In this document: positions 6,801-14,038 of the stretch, in pieces | How positions within the stretch are numbered: the first letter of the stretch is position 1 | Layout: every line of letters begins with the position of its first letter | Assembly (NCBI GenBank): GCA_964486625.1 | Contig: CAZANW010000009.1 | Span: 1-39,747, forward strand | Source of the DNA: JAWCQZ01 sp964486625 | GTDB taxonomy: Archaea; Halobacteriota; Syntropharchaeia; JACQPP01 | DNA: 39,747 bases | Direction: 5' to 3' | Program-made: the position numbers and the translations under genes | Notes under the pieces: model-generated | Told to the model about the DNA's origin: nothing | Databases searched by the model: none | Seen by the model: only the letters and a program-made list of their open reading frames with translations

Positions 6801-8027
6801 CTACTCCTTTTTCTTCCTCTCGGTGACCTTCTCGGCGGCCTTCGAGTGGGTCTTCTTCACCAGGGTGAAAATGAAAATGATGGCGCCGATGGCCCCGGCG
6901 ATGACAGTGATGGGCTTCGTCAGGGACTCCAGGGTCTCCGCGAAGGCCTTCTCCTTCACCAGGACGTTCACTTGGCCCGAAGCCGAGGCCTGGTAGGTCT
7001 TTCCGCCCGGGCCCTCGTAGGAGGCCCGCGAGACGTCGAAGAGGCAGGGCCCGGGCTTCTTCAGTTCGACCTCGTAGAAGACCGTGCGCGCCTCCCCCGC
7101 CGGGATGTCGCCGGCGAATGTGGTGTCGCCGTTGACCACCTTGGCGCAGTCCGGGACCGTGTCGTTCATCCGGACCCGGAGGGCGGGGGCGTTGCCGACG
7201 TTCTGGAGCTTGGTGGTGATGACGATGTTCTCCGCCACCGACGCCTCGGACTTCGCGCTCTTGTCCACCAGCAACTTGGGCTCCGGCTCCGCCTTGGCCG
7301 CGATGGAGATGCTGGCGTCCTCGGCCGTGGCCCGGTAGGCGGTCCCATCCTCGCCCTCGTAGGCCACCCGGGGCGACTCGAAGATGCAGAGCCCTCCCTT
7401 GGCCGCGGTGGCGGTGTAGGTGAGCCTCTTCCTCTCGGCCGGAGCGAGGGTCCCGTTCCACCGGGTCTCCCCCGTCGCGCCGGAGACGCAGGCCGGGGGC
7501 GCGTCCACCAGGCTGACGTTCACCGCGTTGGCCGTGCCCTCGTTGGCGAGCCGGAGAATCACGTTGACCGTGTCCCCCGTCGAGAGGCTGGTGGGCGCCA
7601 CCTCCCGCGCGACCGTCACGCGCGGAGCGGTCGCCGCCCGGGAGATGTATTCGCCGAAGAAGGAGTTGAGTTTTCCAGGCTCCACGATGACGACCCGGGA
7701 GAGCGGGGCGGTGTAGCCCTTCACGAAGCCGAATTCCAGGCGGTAGGAGCCGGCGGGGTAGGTGTCGTTCACGTAGAGGCCGGTCCCGACGACGGCGCGG
7801 TCGAGGAGGATGTCGCCGTCCACGGGGGTGGTGATGATTTTCAGCCGGCCGGTCTGGGGGGCGGGGCTCGCCGTGGCGTTCGGCGTCGGGGACGGGGCTG
7901 GACTGGGGGAGGGGCTCGCCGTGGCGTTGGGCGAGGGGGAGGGGCTGCTCGTGTTGTTCTCCTGGGCGAGGGCCGCGGAGGCCCCGAGGAGCAGGGCCAA
8001 CGCGAAGACAACGACGGCGGTTCGCAT
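6801..8027 (-). CDS. Secreted, membrane-anchored surface protein (PEGA plus two DUF11/CARDB-like repeats)
   Basis: A 408-residue predicted cell-surface protein. A Sec signal peptide covers residues 1-21 (cleavage after ALA). Residues 25-58 are a Ser/Pro/Asn/Thr linker, probably glycosylated. A PEGA-like domain follows at about 60-127. Two beta-sandwich repeats of the DUF11/CARDB type lie at about 137-245 and 253-356. Each repeat has one Cys pair (C180/C214 and C294/C328) and a matching YEG..GxxYxA ending. A membrane segment at 372-390 is followed by a Lys-rich tail, placing the domains outside the cell. No PGF-CTERM motif is visible before the membrane segment. A structural, S-layer-associated or adhesive role is inferred. 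Confidence 0.8.
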   Translation of the reverse strand: MRTAVVVFALALLLGASAALAQENNTSSPSPSPNATASPSPSPAPSPTPNATASPAPQTGRLKIITTPVDGDILLDRAVVGTGLYVNDTYPAGSYRLEFGFVKGYTAPLSRVVIVEPGKLNSFFGEYISRAATAPRVTVAREVAPTSLSTGDTVNVILRLANEGTANAVNVSLVDAPPACVSGATGETRWNGTLAPAERKRLTYTATAAKGGLCIFESPRVAYEGEDGTAYRATAEDASISIAAKAEPEPKLLVDKSAKSEASVAENIVITTKLQNVGNAPALRVRMNDTVPDCAKVVNGDTTFAGDIPAGEARTVFYEVELKKPGPCLFDVSRASYEGPGGKTYQASASGQVNVLVKEKAFAETLESLTKPITVIAGAIGAIIFIFTLVKKTHSKAAEKVTERKKKE

Positions 8028-8049
8028 CCGGAGAGGCCGGGGGGCCGGA

Positions 8050-8055
8050 TTTAAA
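8050..8055 (-). promoter_or_regulatory. TATA box of the surface-protein gene
   Basis: TTTAAA on the minus strand, centred about 26 bp upstream of the ATG at 8027. It lies in the 51-bp gap after the SRP54 stop, so the surface protein is probably transcribed on its own. Confidence 0.6.
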
Positions 8056-8078
8056 CCTTTCTTGCCCGTCGTAATTCC

Positions 8079-9395
8079 CTATCCCCCGAACTGGCGCATC
8101 AACTTCCGCATTGACTCCCGGGAACCGGTCATCTGCTTCAGCGCCTGCTGCATCGTCTTGTGATACTTCAGCAGTTCCCGGACGTCTTCCACCCGGCCCC
8201 CCGCCCCCCGCGCGATGCGGACCACCCGCGAGCCCGAGATGAGTTTCGGGTCGGCCCGCTCCTCCGCGGTCATCGAGTCCATCAGCACCCGGAAGCGCCC
8301 CAACTTCTGCTTGGTGGCCTGGAAGGTCTTGTCGTCCACGTTGGCCCCCATGCCACCCAGGGGCAGCATCGACATCACGCTCTTCAGCGGCCCGAGGCGG
8401 TCGAGGGCCCTCAACTGGTCGTAGAGGTCGTCGAGGGTGAACTTGCCCTTGGCGAGAGATTTGACGTCAATCTCCTTCCCTTCGAGCGCCTCCTGCGCCC
8501 GCTCCAGGAGGGCCTTCAGGTCCCCCATGCCGAGGAGGCGCGAGATGAAGCCGTCGGGCTCGAACCTCTCCAAGTCCTCCGGGTGCTCGCCCGCCCCAAG
8601 AAATGCGATGGGAGCCCCCGACTCCGCCACGGCCGCCAGCGCGCCGCCCCCCTTCGCGGTCCCGTCGAGTTTCGTCACCACGACCCCGGTGAGCCCCACC
8701 GCCTCGTGGAACGCCCGGGCGTGGTCCCGGGCCGACTGCCCCATGGCGCCGTCCATCACGAGCCAGCGGTGGTCGGGCTTCAGTTCGGCGGCGATGGCCT
8801 TCATCTCCCGGATGAGGTCGCCGTCGAGGGCGTGGCGGCCCGCGGTGTCCACGACGACGACCTCCTGACCCTTGAGCGCCTCGCGGCCCTGCCGGACCAC
8901 CTTGACGGGGTCCCTGGCTCCGGGCTCCGCGTGGCACGGGACCCCCAGTTTGTCGCAGAGTTGCTTCAACTGGTCCACGGCCGCGGGCCGGTGGACGTCC
9001 GCCCCGATGGCCCCGGCCCGGAGCCCCTTCCTCTGGAAGTGGCGCGCAATTTTCGCGGCGGTCGTTGTCTTCCCCGCGCCGTAGATGCCGACCAGCAGGA
9101 TGGTCTGGGGCTTCAACTCGACGGGCGCCGGCTTGCCGACCAGTTTCACCATCTCCTCGTAGACCACCTTCAGGACGTGGTCGCGGGCGGTCATTCCCGG
9201 CGCGGGTTTCTCGTCGAGGGCGCGCTTCCGGATGGAGTTGGACATCTCCATGACAAGCCGGACGTTCACGTCGGACTGGAGGAGGGCGCGCTGGACCTCC
9301 TTCACCGTCGCCTCGACCGCCTCCCTGTCGATGCGGCCGAAGGTGGCGAGTTTCTTCAGGGCGTCGCGGAGGGAGACGCCCAGTTTGTCGAGCAT
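8079..9395 (-). CDS. srp54: Signal recognition particle 54 kDa protein
   Basis: A 438-residue SRP GTPase that binds signal sequences and 7S RNA and delivers ribosomes to the FtsY receptor. The N domain is residues 1-90. The G domain has GIYGAGKTT (103-111), DTAGR (183-187), TKLDGTAKGGG (241-251) and FLGAGEHPEDLERF. The Met-rich M domain starts near 300 and includes GGMGANVDD, ISGSRVVRIARGAG and LKYHKTMQQALKQM. Length is standard. G1 has Tyr at the third position where most SRP54 proteins have Gln. The gene is preceded by a TATA box 26 bp upstream of the ATG. A likely SRP cargo, the surface protein, is transcribed downstream on the same strand. Confidence 0.97.
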   Translation of the reverse strand: MLDKLGVSLRDALKKLATFGRIDREAVEATVKEVQRALLQSDVNVRLVMEMSNSIRKRALDEKPAPGMTARDHVLKVVYEEMVKLVGKPAPVELKPQTILLVGIYGAGKTTTAAKIARHFQRKGLRAGAIGADVHRPAAVDQLKQLCDKLGVPCHAEPGARDPVKVVRQGREALKGQEVVVVDTAGRHALDGDLIREMKAIAAELKPDHRWLVMDGAMGQSARDHARAFHEAVGLTGVVVTKLDGTAKGGGALAAVAESGAPIAFLGAGEHPEDLERFEPDGFISRLLGMGDLKALLERAQEALEGKEIDVKSLAKGKFTLDDLYDQLRALDRLGPLKSVMSMLPLGGMGANVDDKTFQATKQKLGRFRVLMDSMTAEERADPKLISGSRVVRIARGAGGRVEDVRELLKYHKTMQQALKQMTGSRESMRKLMRQFGG

Positions 9396-9417
9396 GGGGA
9401 GGGTTCGAGCGGTCTCT

Positions 9418-9426
9418 CTATAATTA
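9418..9426 (-). promoter_or_regulatory. TATA box of srp54
   Basis: Minus-strand TAATTATAG centred about 26 bp before the SRP54 ATG at 9395; a leaderless transcript is expected. Confidence 0.6.
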
Positions 9427-9441
9427 GTTGGCCGCGGCCTC

Positions 9442-10422
9442 TCACCACCGGGCCCGGAAATCCTCCGCCGAACCCATCAAATCCCGGATTTCGACTCCAG
9501 CGACGGTTCCCGAGAACCTCCCGTAGCACTGCCGGTTGTTCACCGAAACGACGCCCAGCGGGATGCGGAGCGGGTTCGCCTTCATCGGGTCGAAGCGGAG
9601 GTCCACCCCGTCCCCGCGGACGGTCCAGGGCTTCATCAGGTCGCGCCGGTCGTAGTGGAAGACCACGTCGCCGTGAATCTTGGTGAGTTTCCCGTCCACC
9701 CACGCCCCGTTCTCGGTGACTCCGGTCCCGTCGGTCCACTTCGCCCCCAGGTTGAAACCCACGATGCGGTTCCCCTGGACCCCGCCCGCGGTCGCCCAGT
9801 TCCACTCGGCCCGGTAGGGCCACACCCCGCGCCCGAAGTCGAGGGTCGCGAAACCGTGGTTTTCCGGGCCGAACCTGTGCTCGGTCCCGTCCACCACCGC
9901 CACGCCGCGGGCGGGGAGGCAGTTCTGCTTGGAGGTGAACTGGAACCGCTTGTCGCTCCACGGGACCAGGACGTTGAGGGTCTCGTGGCCCGGAGGGCGC
10001 TCGACATCGATGTCGAGGGAGATTCGCCGGCTCCGCGCGCTCAGTTTCGCCCCCGCCGGCGACTCCTCGATGGAGAGGCGGAGCCCCATCCCCGAGGCGG
10101 TGAACGCGGGCCCCCGGCTCGCCCCGTCCGGGATGGCGAGGCGCCATCCGCCGAACCTCAGGGCCCCCTTCGCGACGGCATCGGGCGAGCCGTATTTCCA
10201 GAAGGCGATGTGGGCGAGCCCGAGATAGTCCACGTCGGCGAAGGTGAGCGCGGCGAGGTGGGTGTCCGAGGTCACCAGCCAGAAGTGCCACCGCTTCTTC
10301 CGGGGCCAGCGCCCCTCGATGCTGCACTCCTGGACGGGGCGGCGGGACCAGCCCGCGGCGACCCGGTTGAGGCGGCCGCGGCCGTCGGTGATGGGGATGG
10401 GGGCTGCGAGTTCGGCCTCCAT
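9442..10422 (-). CDS. DUF2804 family protein
   Basis: A 326-residue protein matching the DUF2804 pattern: an N-terminal acidic start with ITDGRGRLNR, KKRWHFWLVTSDTHLAA, many beta strands with Trp-rich segments (FGRGVWPYRAEWNWA, GFNLGAKWTDGTG) and a C-terminal NRQCYGRFSGTV. The family has a lipocalin/AttH-like beta-barrel character and no settled biochemical function. No signal peptide is visible. The ATG at 10422 was chosen because the longer frame to 10503 runs into purS and its N-terminal part is low-complexity. The gene lies 17 bp after purS on the same strand, so co-transcription is likely, but a metabolic link to purines is not supported. Confidence 0.78.
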   Translation of the reverse strand: MEAELAAPIPITDGRGRLNRVAAGWSRRPVQECSIEGRWPRKKRWHFWLVTSDTHLAALTFADVDYLGLAHIAFWKYGSPDAVAKGALRFGGWRLAIPDGASRGPAFTASGMGLRLSIEESPAGAKLSARSRRISLDIDVERPPGHETLNVLVPWSDKRFQFTSKQNCLPARGVAVVDGTEHRFGPENHGFATLDFGRGVWPYRAEWNWATAGGVQGNRIVGFNLGAKWTDGTGVTENGAWVDGKLTKIHGDVVFHYDRRDLMKPWTVRGDGVDLRFDPMKANPLRIPLGVVSVNNRQCYGRFSGTVAGVEIRDLMGSAEDFRARW

Positions 10423-10439
10423 CGGGGCGGCTCGCGGGG

Positions 10440-10685
10440 CTACTCCGGAACCGCTCGCACCGCGAACTCCTGAATCACCGGGTTCGCGAGCAGTTTTCTG
10501 CACATCTCCTCCCCCTCCCTCACCGCCTCCTCCGGACTCCCGGCCCCCACCTCCACGGAGTAGACCTTGGCGGTCCGGGCCCCTTTCACGTCCTTGAACC
10601 CCAGGGTCCGGAGCGCCCGGGCGGTGTGCTCCCCCTCGGGGTCCTGGACCCCCGTTTTGAGCCGGACCGTGATTTCCAGGCGCAT
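10440..10685 (-). CDS. purS: Phosphoribosylformylglycinamidine synthase subunit PurS
   Basis: An 81-residue protein with the complete PurS pattern: MRLEITVRLKTGVQDPEGE, TARALRTLGFKDVKGARTAK and EEMCRKLLANPVIQEFAV. PurS is the small structural subunit that joins PurL and PurQ in the fourth step of purine synthesis and helps channel ammonia. Its length matches the family. purL and purQ are not in this window, so the gene is detached from the usual purSQL cluster. No strong TATA box is visible, though AAACATTCTTTTC lies about 26 bp upstream. Confidence 0.93.
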   Translation of the reverse strand: MRLEITVRLKTGVQDPEGEHTARALRTLGFKDVKGARTAKVYSVEVGAGSPEEAVREGEEMCRKLLANPVIQEFAVRAVPE

Positions 10686-10723
10686 CCCCCGGCTGGGGAG
10701 GGACGGAAAAGAATGTTTTGGCC

Positions 10724-10828
10724 CTACGCCAGGACCGACGAGAGGAGGAGGACCGCGAAAGTCCCGTAGAGGACCAGGGAGCCGAGGAAGTGGGAGAACC
10801 AGCGCCGGTCGGCGATGAGGTTTGCCAT
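10724..10828 (-). CDS. Small single-pass membrane protein (34 residues), unrecognised
   Basis: A 34-codon frame from ATG at 10828 to TAG at 10724. It encodes a short polar start with basic residues (MANLIADRRWFSHF) followed by about 20 hydrophobic residues including GSLVLYGTFAVLLLSSVLA. This fits one transmembrane helix with the basic N terminus in the cytoplasm. A good TATA box (GTATATAG, 10853-10860) is centred about 28 bp upstream, so the reading frame would be translated from a leaderless mRNA. It sits between purS and the TVP38-family gene. I recognise no family. The promoter position and clean helix support expression; the small size keeps confidence moderate. Confidence 0.5.
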   Translation of the reverse strand: MANLIADRRWFSHFLGSLVLYGTFAVLLLSSVLA

Positions 10829-10852
10829 GGCTCGGCGTCCCGGGGCTTGTTC

Positions 10853-10860
10853 CTATATAC
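10853..10860 (-). promoter_or_regulatory. TATA box upstream of the 34-codon membrane ORF
   Basis: Minus-strand GTATATAG in a local AT-rich patch, about 28 bp before the ATG at 10828 and just past the 3' end of the TVP38-family gene. It could also drive purS and the DUF2804 gene downstream. Confidence 0.6.
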
Positions 10861-10863
10861 TTT

Positions 10864-11502
10864 CTATTTCTTTCTCCGGAGCAGCGGCAGGGCGAACATC
10901 AGGACCACGGCCGCCCCGGTAATCAGGTAGAGGGCCCCCTCCCACCCGAGGAGGAAGTCCCCCAGGGCGGTCATGGCGGCGGTCGAGGGGAGCATCCCCA
11001 AGAGGGTGGCGAGGGCGAAGGTCCGCAGGGGGACCCCGACGGCCCCCGAGGCGTAGGAAACGGCGTCGAAGGAGGCGAAAGGCAGGAGCCGGAGCAGCAG
11101 GATGCCCGCGAAGCCGTGCCGCTTCCAGAACTCCGCCACCTGGTCCACCGCCCCCCCCAGGGCCCACCGGAGGGGCGCGCGCCCCGCCCCTTGCGCGATT
11201 CCGTAGGAGATCACCGCCCCCAAGCCCTGTCCCGCCACTGCGGAAGCGAAGCCCACGGGGAAGCCGAAGAGCGCCCCGCCCGCGGCAGCCACAAGGGAGT
11301 TGGGGATGAAGACGACCACCGCCGCGACGACCATCGCCCCGACGAGCAGGAGGGGGCCCGCGGGCCCGGCGGCGGCCACCTTCTCCCGCAGGCCCGACTC
11401 GGGCCGGAGGAAGCCGATGGAGGAGGAGAGCCAGTAGAAGAGCCCGAGGGCCACCAGGGCGGCGGCGATGAGGAGGACGGTTCGAAATCGTTCGGCGGTC
11501 AC
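10864..11502 (-). CDS. TVP38/TMEM64 (VTT domain) membrane protein
   Basis: A 212-residue polytopic membrane protein of the DedA/VTT superfamily. About six hydrophobic segments are visible. The VTT signature region includes VFIPNSLVAAAGGALFG, GQGLGAVISYGIAQGAGR and LLRLLPFASFDAVSYASGAVG. VTT proteins act in lipid scrambling or flipping in other organisms; the archaeal role is unproven. The start is GTG at 11502, overlapping the stop of the upstream dehydrogenase (GTGA), so translational coupling is likely. A Lys/Arg-rich C terminus ends the protein. Confidence 0.88.
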   Translation of the reverse strand: MTAERFRTVLLIAAALVALGLFYWLSSSIGFLRPESGLREKVAAAGPAGPLLLVGAMVVAAVVVFIPNSLVAAAGGALFGFPVGFASAVAGQGLGAVISYGIAQGAGRAPLRWALGGAVDQVAEFWKRHGFAGILLLRLLPFASFDAVSYASGAVGVPLRTFALATLLGMLPSTAAMTALGDFLLGWEGALYLITGAAVVLMFALPLLRRKK

Positions 11503-12347
11503 TTGTAGTCGTAGAACCCCTTCCCGCTCTTCCGGCCCAGGCGCCCCTCCTTCACCAGCCGCTTCAGGACCTCCGGGGGCTGGAACCGCTCCCCGTAGGT
11601 CTCGGCCAGGGACTCCTCCACCGCGAGAATCGTGTCGAGCCCCCCGAAGTCGGCCAGCTCGAAGGGGCCCATGGGGTGGCGGAAGGCGAGCTTGATGGCC
11701 TTGTCAATCTCCTCGGGGCCCGCGACCCCCTCCTCGTGGATGCGGAAGCACTCGAGGCGGAAGGCGTTGATGGCCCGGGTGGTGATGAACCCCTTGGAGT
11801 CCTTGCAGACCACCGGGTCCTTTCCGAGCCGCCTGGACAGGTCGAGGGTCGCCCGCAGCGTCCCGTCGGAGGTCTCGGGGATGCGGGCCACCTCGATGAG
11901 GGCCATCAACTGCGGCGGGTTGAACCAGTGCATCCCGATGAACCGGTCCCTGCGCTTCACGGCCGCGGCGAGGCTGGCGATGGTGAACTGGGAGGTGTTG
12001 CTGGCGAAAATGGTGGCGGGGGGAGCGAGGGAGTCGAGTTCCCGGAAGACCGCGCGCTTCAGTTCCAGGTTCTCGGGGACCGCCTCGATGACGAAGTCGG
12101 CCCGGGCCGCCGCGGCGAGGTCGGTGGCGGCCCGGATGCGGCCGAGGGCTGCGGCCGCCCCGTCCCGGGTCAGCGACCCCTTCTCGACGAACTTGCCGAG
12201 ACTTTGTTCGATTTTCCTCCGGGCCGCGTCGAGCGGGGCCTGCGCCACGTCCCGCAGGACCACGTCGAGCCCGGCGGTGGCGCACACTTGGGCGATGCCG
12301 TGGCCCATGATACCCGCGCCGAGGACGCCGACGGTTCGAATGGCCAT
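11499..12347 (-). CDS. hbd: 3-hydroxyacyl-CoA (3-hydroxybutyryl-CoA) dehydrogenase
   Basis: A 282-residue NAD-dependent dehydrogenase that oxidises 3-hydroxyacyl-CoA, or runs in reverse. A Rossmann motif GAGIMG at residues 10-15 follows MAIRTVGVL. The catalytic His is in GMHWFNPPQLMALIEV. The C-terminal dimer domain has GFITTRAINAFRLE, AFRHPMGPFELADFGGLDT and the terminal GRKSGKGFYDY. Length equals the single-function enzyme without a fused enoyl-CoA hydratase. No other beta-oxidation gene is nearby. A TATA box 27 bp upstream and overlap with the following membrane-protein gene define a two-gene unit. Confidence 0.95.
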   Translation of the reverse strand: MAIRTVGVLGAGIMGHGIAQVCATAGLDVVLRDVAQAPLDAARRKIEQSLGKFVEKGSLTRDGAAAALGRIRAATDLAAAARADFVIEAVPENLELKRAVFRELDSLAPPATIFASNTSQFTIASLAAAVKRRDRFIGMHWFNPPQLMALIEVARIPETSDGTLRATLDLSRRLGKDPVVCKDSKGFITTRAINAFRLECFRIHEEGVAGPEEIDKAIKLAFRHPMGPFELADFGGLDTILAVEESLAETYGERFQPPEVLKRLVKEGRLGRKSGKGFYDYK

Positions 12348-12370
12348 GGGGCTCCGTGAGTTCTCCCCCT

Positions 12371-12377
12371 CTTAAAT
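12371..12377 (-). promoter_or_regulatory. TATA box of hbd
   Basis: Minus-strand ATTTAAG centred about 27 bp before the ATG at 12347, indicating a leaderless transcript. It overlaps the short gap after the DsrE-family gene. Confidence 0.55.
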
Positions 12378-12385
12378 CTCGAACC

Positions 12386-12841
12386 TCAAATGAAGAGGAA
12401 GACCTCGGCCCCCTGCGCCCGGTCGAGGAAGGCCGCCGTCCCGAGGACCTCGTCCGCGACCTCGCGCGCCTCGGCCTCCGTGATTCCGAAAATTTTCATC
12501 GAGGTGGAGCAGGCGTAGACCTCGACCGGCCCGACGGCCCGGGCGTCGTCGAGCATCTTCCTCAGGGAGGGAATCCGCGCCCCCTTCCGCCCCCGCTCCA
12601 GGGCCTCCCGGTGATGGGCGGCGTAGGCCGGGACGTCCACCTCGTCCACGTCGCCCTTCACGAGCCGTTGGAGGGCCCAGAAGGAGAGGAAGAGGTGGAC
12701 CTCGAACCCCATGGCGGCCCCCGACGCCGCGAGCGCCACCGCCTGGTAGAGGTGGTCGTAGGTCCCCGAGTGGGCGAGGAGGGCCATCTTCCGGGGCCCC
12801 CGCTCCACCGGCTCCCGGGCGCGGGTCACCTGCGAGGCCAT
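12386..12841 (-). CDS. DsrE/DsrF-like family protein
   Basis: A 151-residue protein with the DsrE/peroxiredoxin-like fold. After a basic start, KMALLAHSGTYDHLYQAVALA is the first strand-loop-helix, AAMGFEVHLFLSFWAL the second, and VEVYACSTSMKIFGI carries a single candidate active Cys. DsrE-type proteins move sulfur as persulfide and commonly pair with TusA. The tusA-like gene lies 36 bp upstream on the same strand, supporting a sulfur-trafficking pair. The substrate and partner enzymes are not visible; no dissimilatory sulfur genes occur here. Confidence 0.85.
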   Translation of the reverse strand: MASQVTRAREPVERGPRKMALLAHSGTYDHLYQAVALAASGAAMGFEVHLFLSFWALQRLVKGDVDEVDVPAYAAHHREALERGRKGARIPSLRKMLDDARAVGPVEVYACSTSMKIFGITEAEAREVADEVLGTAAFLDRAQGAEVFLFI

Positions 12842-12877
12842 GAAAACTCCTCGGTCTCCCGGGCAAAAGACCTCTCC

Positions 12878-13117
12878 TTATCTCTTTTTGACCCGGAAAG
12901 TCAGCCGGTCGCCCTCGGCCTCCATGCCCAGATAGTCGTTGCCGGTCCTCCGGCACCACGCGGGGACGTCCTCCTTCGCCGCGGGGTCGTCGGCGAGCAG
13001 CTCCACAACGCGCCCCCGCTCCATCCTGTGGACCTTCTCCGCCAGCATCACGATGGGGATGGGGCACATGTAGCCGAGGGCGTCGACGGTCTCGTCCGGC
13101 TTCGCAGCGGGCGCCAT
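12878..13117 (-). CDS. TusA/SirA-like sulfur carrier protein
   Basis: A 79-residue protein with the TusA signature CPIPIVMLAEKV. The motif CPxP at residues 18-21 contains the sulfur-accepting Cys. It is followed by the second strand GRVVELLADDPAAKEDVPAWCRRTGN, as in the family. It likely hands persulfide sulfur to a partner such as the adjacent DsrE-family protein, for tRNA thiolation or cofactor assembly; which pathway is unknown. The ATG at 13117 lies inside a 55-bp sequence that recurs after the assembly gap. The gene itself is complete. Confidence 0.88.
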   Translation of the reverse strand: MAPAAKPDETVDALGYMCPIPIVMLAEKVHRMERGRVVELLADDPAAKEDVPAWCRRTGNDYLGMEAEGDRLTFRVKKR

Positions 13118-13154
13118 TCTTCTTCCCTCGCGGGGCGAAGCCAAAGGGATGACG
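13100..13154. repeat. Left copy of a 55-bp exact repeat flanking the scaffold gap
   Basis: Identical over 55 bases to 13255-13309, immediately before the run of Ns. It contains the TusA start (minus, 13117) and a copy of the nitrilase-family ATG (plus, 13149). The length and position suggest overlapping contig ends rather than a biological repeat. Confidence 0.85.
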
Positions 13155-13254
13155 NNNNNNNNNNNNNNNNNNNNNNNNNNNNNNNNNNNNNNNNNNNNNN
13201 NNNNNNNNNNNNNNNNNNNNNNNNNNNNNNNNNNNNNNNNNNNNNNNNNNNNNN
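13155..13254. other. 100-N assembly gap, probably spurious
   Basis: Exactly 100 unknown bases flanked by identical 55-bp sequences. The two contigs probably overlap by those 55 bases, so the true sequence would have one copy and no gap. The TusA and nitrilase-family start codons would then be about 31 bp apart and divergent. Confidence 0.8.
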
Positions 13255-13309
13255 CTTCGCAGCGGGCGCCATTCTTCTTCCCTCGCGGGGCGAAGCCAAA
13301 GGGATGACG
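13255..13309. repeat. Right copy of the 55-bp exact repeat
   Basis: Identical to 13100-13154. It begins directly after the Ns and includes the nitrilase-family ATG at 13304. Confidence 0.85.
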
Positions 13310-14038
13310 CGCGCGGCGCTCCTCCAGACCGTGGTCCATCCCTCCCTGGAGAAGAACCTGGAGCGGGCCGCCGAGATGGCGGCCGGGGCTGCCCGCGAGG
13401 GGGCAGAGGCGCTCTGCCTCCCCGAGTATTTCTTCCGCCTCCCCTACGAGGAGCCCTGCGACGAGTTCTCCCGGAAGACCGAGCCGGCCGTCCGCGGGTT
13501 CTACGAGAGGGTCTCCCGCGAGCACGGCGTGCTGCTGGCGGGAAACGTCATCGCCGGGGACCGGAACGTCGGCGTCCTCTACTCGAAGGGCGAGAGGGTG
13601 GGCGCCCAGCCCAAGAACCATCCGACCGTCCTGGAGCGGAAGTGGGGCATCCGCCCCGGGGCGTCGCTCCGCCGGTGGGAGACCCCCCTCGGGACGGCGG
13701 GCCTCCTCGTCTGCGCCGACGTCCTCTACCCGCAGACCGCCATCGCCCTCTCCGGGGTGGACCTGGTGTTCAATCCGGTCGTCTCCCGGAAGAGGCCCGG
13801 GGACGAGACCGGCGAGGGGCGGCGGGCGATGTATGTGGCCCGGGCGTTCGACCTGGGCTCCTTCCTCCTGAAGGCGGGCTCGGTGGCCCCGGGGTTCGCG
13901 GGGCGGAGCCTGGCAGCGGCGCCGTGGGGCATCCTGGGGGCGGCGACGGGGGAGGACAAGGAGGAGGTCCTTACCGTGGATTTGGACTTGGAGCGGCTGC
14001 GGAGGGTGCGGAGGGAACTGGAGAGGCTGCGGGGTTAG
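13304..14038 (+). CDS. Carbon-nitrogen hydrolase (nitrilase superfamily)
   Basis: A 244-residue enzyme with the nitrilase-superfamily catalytic triad: E41 in CLPEYFF, K104 in QPKNHPTVLE and C137 in LLVCADVLYP. Family members hydrolyse amides or nitriles through a Cys thioester. This one is closest in pattern to omega-amidase or N-carbamoyl/amide hydrolases, but the substrate cannot be assigned. The start ATG lies within the 55-bp repeat beside the gap. Its stop overlaps by three bases the stop of the convergent amidotransferase. Confidence 0.88.
   Translation: MTRAALLQTVVHPSLEKNLERAAEMAAGAAREGAEALCLPEYFFRLPYEEPCDEFSRKTEPAVRGFYERVSREHGVLLAGNVIAGDRNVGVLYSKGERVGAQPKNHPTVLERKWGIRPGASLRRWETPLGTAGLLVCADVLYPQTAIALSGVDLVFNPVVSRKRPGDETGEGRRAMYVARAFDLGSFLLKAGSVAPGFAGRSLAAAPWGILGAATGEDKEEVLTVDLDLERLRRVRRELERLRG

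Noticed and set aside
13100..13309. 55-bp direct repeats as transposon target duplication or CRISPR-like repeats
   Set aside because: Only two copies, exactly bordering a 100-N run and containing gene starts; best explained by contig overlap.
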